Shown one piece after another: positions 33,188 through 35,496 of a stretch of 35,496 nt of DNA. The DNA lies in assembly GCF_018860545.1 (NCBI RefSeq), contig NZ_JAHKPN010000024.1, positions 795 through 36,290 on the forward strand. Reading direction: 5' to 3'. The position numbers and the translations under genes were made by a program. The notes under the pieces are model-generated. The model was not told the origin of the DNA and made no database searches. It worked only from the letters and a program-made list of their open reading frames with translations. Source of the DNA: Winogradskyella psychrotolerans (GTDB lineage Bacteria; Bacteroidota; Bacteroidia; Flavobacteriales; Flavobacteriaceae). The stretch's first letter is position 1; every line of letters begins with the position of its first letter.

Positions 33188-33895
33188 TTGAAAAGAAATA
33201 TAATTACCACATCGGATGGTTCTAAAACCATACAAATAGAAGAATGGAACGAGCAATACCATTCCATTCATGGTGCTATACAAGAAGCAAATCACGTTTT
33301 TATGAAACATGGTTTGCTTTTTTATGCAGAAACCAACCTTCCATCTAAAACTGAAAGCATATCGATTTTAGAAATAGGTTTTGGAACAGGCCTCAATGCC
33401 TTTTTAACACTTATTGAAGCCGAAAAGTTAAAGCTAAACATCAATTACGTTGGTGTTGAAGCCTATCCTGTTCAACTTGAAGAAATTAAACAACTCAATT
33501 ATATTGAATTAATTTCGAAGGAACATGAAGCCAATTTTGAAAAATTACATGATACACCTTGGGAGGAATCCTCTGAAATCACCTCGAATTTTCAATTAGA
33601 AAAACAAGAAAAATTCTTTAAGGACATAACCACTGAAAACGCTTTTAACATTATTTATTTTGATGCCTTTGGCGCACGTGTTCAACCCGACTTATGGACT
33701 GAAGATATTTTTAAAATTATGTTTAAAGCCCTTAAACCAAATGGTATTTTAGTGACCTATTCTGCTAAAGGCAGTGTACGACGTGCCATGCAAGCCGTCG
33801 GATTTACAGTTGAGCGCCTACCTGGACCTCCTGGCAAACGTGAAATGTTACGAGCCCAAAAAAAAGGGCTTGTAACATTCAGCGACATACAATGA
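33188..33895 (+). CDS. mnmD: tRNA 5-methylaminomethyl-2-thiouridine methyltransferase (MnmD), UUG start
   Basis: MnmD is the SAM-dependent methylase completing mnm5s2U at the tRNA wobble base; in enterobacteria it is fused to an oxidase as MnmC, here it stands alone. SAM-binding motif LEIGFGTGLNAFLT, the family block EWNEQYHSIHGAIQEA, acidic IIYFDAFGARVQPDLW and the end SVRRAMQAVGF...PGPPGKREM are clear. There is no ATG: a TGA at 33161-33163 is in frame, leaving TTG 33170 or TTG 33188. I choose 33188 because (M)KRNIITTSDGSKTI matches homologous N-termini (235 residues). The last codons fold as a 14-bp hairpin and resemble the first unit of the repeat tract that follows. Confidence 0.9.
   Translation: MKRNIITTSDGSKTIQIEEWNEQYHSIHGAIQEANHVFMKHGLLFYAETNLPSKTESISILEIGFGTGLNAFLTLIEAEKLKLNINYVGVEAYPVQLEEIKQLNYIELISKEHEANFEKLHDTPWEESSEITSNFQLEKQEKFFKDITTENAFNIIYFDAFGARVQPDLWTEDIFKIMFKALKPNGILVTYSAKGSVRRAMQAVGFTVERLPGPPGKREMLRAQKKGLVTFSDIQ
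33844..33879. repeat. 14-bp hairpin in the 3' end of mnmD
   Basis: AATGTTACGAGCCC (33844-33857), a loop of eight A, then GGGCTTGTAACATT (33866-33879); 14 pairs with one G-U. It lies within the coding sequence, 13 bases before the stop codon. AATGTT and AACATT recur in the tract downstream. Confidence 0.7.
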
Positions 33896-33997
33896 GCTAA
33901 ATGTTGAGAGGAACGAAGTATTCAACGAAGTGAAACGAGTTAAATGTTGAGAGCAACGAAACATTCAGTGAACGAATAGTGAGCTAAATGTTACACG
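33896..33997. repeat. Degenerate tandem repeat of 43-44 bp after mnmD
   Basis: Unit 1 (33896-33938) and unit 2 (33939-33982) share GYTAAATGTTGAGAGNAACG (Y and N mark differences) and later ATTCA(A/G)YGAA(G/C). A partial third unit begins at 33983 with GCTAAATGTTACACG. Unit 2 holds an AATGTT/AACATT inverted repeat. Units differ at many positions, so the array is old. Confidence 0.65.
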
Positions 33998-34036
33998 CCA
34001 AATACTTTAAATCTAAAAATCTAAACCTAAAAGCTT

Positions 34037-34144
34037 CGTCACTTCGAGTGAAATTCCGCTTTTTAGGAATTTTGTATCGAGAAGCTTATGTGTAACCAAG
34101 GTTCTCGATACATTTCTCGCTAACTCGAAACACTCGAACTGACG
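34037..34144 (+). repeat. Cloverleaf-type dispersed repeat, copy 1
   Basis: Outer inverted arms CGTCACTTCGAGTG (34037-34050) and CACTCGAACTGACG (34131-34144) pair except one C-C mispair. Inside, arm 1 AAATTCC/GGAATTT (34051-34057, 34066-34072), arm 2 TGTATCGAGAA/TTCTCGATACA (34073-34083, 34102-34112) and arm 3 TTTC/GAAA (34113-34116, 34127-34130) abut one another and the outer arms without any spare base. Together they would form a four-way junction. No coding potential. Confidence 0.85.
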
Positions 34145-34145
34145 T

Positions 34146-34250
34146 AAGAGGTAATTTGAAAACAGCTCTCTTCTCATCTATTTAACTTTTCAACTTTACA
34201 TCTTTGCTACTTTGCTGCTTTGCAACTTTGAAACTTCACAACTTACAACT
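34146..34250. repeat. Low-complexity CTTTG/ACTT tract upstream of the oxidoreductase gene
   Basis: From 34184 to 34250 the sequence cycles through CAACTTT, CATCTTTGC, TACTTTGC, TGCTTTGC, CAACTTTG, AAACTTC and CAACTTA at roughly 8-base steps. Several steps resemble the -7 box TAnnTTTG, so spurious or real promoters may arise here. 34146-34183 holds nothing recognised. With the repeats above this accounts for the 430-bp gap between mnmD and the next gene. Confidence 0.6.
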
Positions 34251-34304
34251 CCACCCAAACGTTAAATCCTAACTAAAGTCATTACAAACACTTTAGACCT
34301 TTTG

Positions 34305-34312
34305 TATCTTTA
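34305..34312 (+). promoter_or_regulatory. -7-like box of the oxidoreductase gene
   Basis: TATCTTTA, one base off TAnnTTTG, 13 bases before the ATG at 34326; it lies inside the extension from TTG 34302 and supports the later start with a very short leader. Confidence 0.35.
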
Positions 34313-34325
34313 CATAAAAAGAAAA

Positions 34326-35231
34326 ATGACCGTTTTAATTACAGGAGCTACAGGATTAATTGGGCAGAAAATTGTAAAACAATGTCATGCTGAGAACATT
34401 AATGTACATTATTTAACGACTTCTAAATCCAAATTAAGTACAGAATCAAACTACAAAGGGTTTTATTGGGACCCAAATAATAATGAGATAGATCATCATT
34501 GTTTTGAAGGAGTGTCTGTCATAATTAATATGGTTGGTGCTTCTATTTCAAAACGTTGGACGGACGATTACAAAAAAGTCATTCTGAACAGTAGAACAGA
34601 AACCGCTCAACTACTACAAGACACCATAAAAAAATATAATTATAAAATTGACCACGTGGTGTCGGCGAGCGCTATAGGTATTTATCCAACAAGCTTAATT
34701 AACTACTACGAAGAAACCAATACTGAGATTTCAGATACATTTCTTGGCACGGTAGTCCATAAGTGGGAAGCTGCTGTAGATGGTTTTAAAGCTTTAGGTT
34801 GTAAAGTGACCAAAATTAGAATCGGATTGGTGCTCGCTAGAGATGGTGGTGCTTTACCCGAAATAGTAAAACCAATAAAGTTTGGTGCTGGCGCTGCATT
34901 TGGAAGTGGTAAACAGTGGCAAAGTTGGATTCATGTAGATGATTTAGCATCACTTTTTGTGTTTGCTGTACAAAATGAATTTGACGGTATTTATAATGGA
35001 GTGGCACCAAATCCGGTGAGTAATAAAGAGCTTACTAAAGCTGCTGCTCGTATTTTAAAGCGTCCTTTGATTCTACCAAAAATTCCAAAATTCGCCATGA
35101 AACTCATTTTAGGTGAGATGCATATTCTGTTGTTTGAAAGTCAACGTGTCAGCTCTCAGAAAGTGCACTCTGAAGGTTTTAATTTCACGTTTGTGAATTT
35201 GAAACCTGCTTTGGAGGATTTGTTGAAATAA
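34326..35231 (+). CDS. TIGR01777 family oxidoreductase (SDR epimerase-like)
   Basis: 301 residues from ATG 34326; the upstream frame begins at TTG 34302 but adds residues (YLYIKRK) absent from the family and overlaps a promoter-like box. The Rossmann motif GATGLIG (7-13) binds NAD(P). The family signature VGASISKRWTDDYKKVILNSR-type block is present (written here in part: NMVGASI, KRWTDDYK, NSRTETA), with SASAIGIYP as active-site strand and WIHVDDLASLFVFA. The C-terminal DUF1731-like segment ends ALEDLLK. E. coli YfcH and plant SULA belong here; substrate unknown. It is flanked by inverted copies of the cloverleaf repeat. Confidence 0.92.
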   Translation: MTVLITGATGLIGQKIVKQCHAENINVHYLTTSKSKLSTESNYKGFYWDPNNNEIDHHCFEGVSVIINMVGASISKRWTDDYKKVILNSRTETAQLLQDTIKKYNYKIDHVVSASAIGIYPTSLINYYEETNTEISDTFLGTVVHKWEAAVDGFKALGCKVTKIRIGLVLARDGGALPEIVKPIKFGAGAAFGSGKQWQSWIHVDDLASLFVFAVQNEFDGIYNGVAPNPVSNKELTKAAARILKRPLILPKIPKFAMKLILGEMHILLFESQRVSSQKVHSEGFNFTFVNLKPALEDLLK

Positions 35232-35281
35232 GTTTTGACATCCATCAAATGAATAACCTGAAAATAAATAATATCAAGAAA

Positions 35282-35390
35282 CGTCAGTTCGAGTGATTTT
35301 GAAATACGAAAAACTGTATCGAGAACCTTGATTACATATTAGCTTCTCGATACAAAATTCCTAAATAGCGGAATTTCACTCGAAGTGACG
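35282..35390 (-). repeat. Cloverleaf-type dispersed repeat, copy 2 (inverted)
   Basis: Reverse complement of copy 1: 72 of the first 76 positions agree. Outer arms 35282-35295 and 35377-35390 pair except one G-G mispair at the same place as the C-C of copy 1. Arm 2 is 35315-35325/35344-35354 and arm 1 is 35355-35361/35370-35376, again abutting. Arm 3 differs (TTTT/AAAA, 35297-35300 and 35310-35313) but keeps pairing. Confidence 0.85.
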
Positions 35391-35405
35391 ATACCTTGTA
35401 TTTGA

Positions 35406-35430
35406 GGTTTCGACTGCGCTCAACCTGACA
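35406..35430. repeat. Possible second short dispersed repeat
   Basis: The segment beginning GGTTTCGACTGCGCTCAACC and ending in TGACA is not repeated in the window, but I recall near-identical intergenic strings in other flavobacterial genomes. It lies between copies 2 and 3 of the cloverleaf element. Confidence 0.35.
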
Positions 35431-35454
35431 TTGAGTATTAAAACGACCACAAAG

Positions 35455-35496
35455 CGTCAGTTCGAGTGATTTTGAAATACGAAAAATTGTATCGAG
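35455..35496 (-). repeat. Cloverleaf-type dispersed repeat, copy 3 (truncated by window end)
   Basis: The 42 visible bases, from CGTCAGTTCGAGTG to TGTATCGAG, differ from the start of copy 2 at one position (T for C at 35487). That change adds one base pair to arm 3 (ATTTT/AAAAT). Same orientation as copy 2. Confidence 0.8.

Noticed and set aside
33113..33310. Minus-strand frame overlapping the start of mnmD
   Set aside because: Its product is antisense to the conserved MnmD N-terminal domain and shows no recognisable pattern.
33896..33997. CRISPR-like array
   Set aside because: Units are adjacent, degenerate and have no unique spacers; no cas gene is nearby.
34037..34144. Integron attC site
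   Set aside because: It folds as imperfect palindromes but lacks the conserved core triplet and GTTRRRY sequence, and its three internal arms do not fit an attC hairpin.

Overview
The window looks like chromosomal DNA of a marine-type member of the Flavobacteriaceae (Bacteroidota). The DNA is AT-rich. Two secreted proteins carry type IX secretion C-terminal domains, one type B (1-740) and one type A (22665-25085). Several genes are preceded by the Bacteroidota promoter pattern TTTG-N19-21-TAnnTTTG, and many products are families typical of this group (TerB-like protein beside uvrB, DUF5723, DUF4920, stand-alone MnmD, two-centre-deficient DnaJ). I saw no rRNA, tRNA, insertion sequence transposase or CRISPR array. 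Most of the window is ordinary core genome.

Layout. 1-740: 3' end of a large secreted adhesin-like protein. 867-9157: uvrB, a TerB-like protein, an alpha/beta hydrolase, DUF1456, sucC, an ACT-like protein divergent from lysA, and an AI-2E family transporter. 9229-12618: a tricorn-like protease followed by an unlisted 38-residue membrane peptide. 12634-19575: a minus-strand run of six closely spaced genes: NatA/NatB-like ABC ATPase and permease, MscS channel, a sigma-54 activator without a DNA-binding domain, PPK2 and a carboxypeptidase-regulatory-like surface protein. 19971-21706: grpE-dnaJ with its own promoter and tandem terminators. 21855-22511: YceI lipoprotein. 22665-25085: a two-module LRR/Ig-like secreted protein. 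25467-30078: a regulatory unit of lipoprotein, TPR histidine kinase and NarL-type regulator with overlapping reading frames, followed by a DUF5723 outer-membrane protein. 30227-33895: small membrane protein, MazG-like pyrophosphohydrolase, ilvE, DUF4920 lipoprotein overlapping a cytochrome c'-like lipoprotein, and mnmD. 33896-35496: repeat-rich DNA around a TIGR01777 oxidoreductase.

Two things stand out. First, a dispersed element of about 108 bp is present three times in the last 1.5 kb (34037-34144; inverted at 35282-35390; truncated at 35455-35496). In both complete copies the two outer arms and three internal inverted repeats abut almost without unpaired bases, so a single strand could fold as a four-way cloverleaf. 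The outer stem carries the same single mispair in both copies, and one arm shows compensating changes. Second, the lipoprotein-kinase-regulator operon has an 18-bp palindrome directly upstream of its own promoter, and a matching site lies upstream of the DUF5723 gene. This predicts an autoregulated envelope-sensing circuit with a nearby outer-membrane target.

Many start codons were revised from the longest open frame using promoter position, signal peptides or family N-termini. Promoters and operators are read by eye and are inference. Statements about families rest on recognised motifs, not on database searches.
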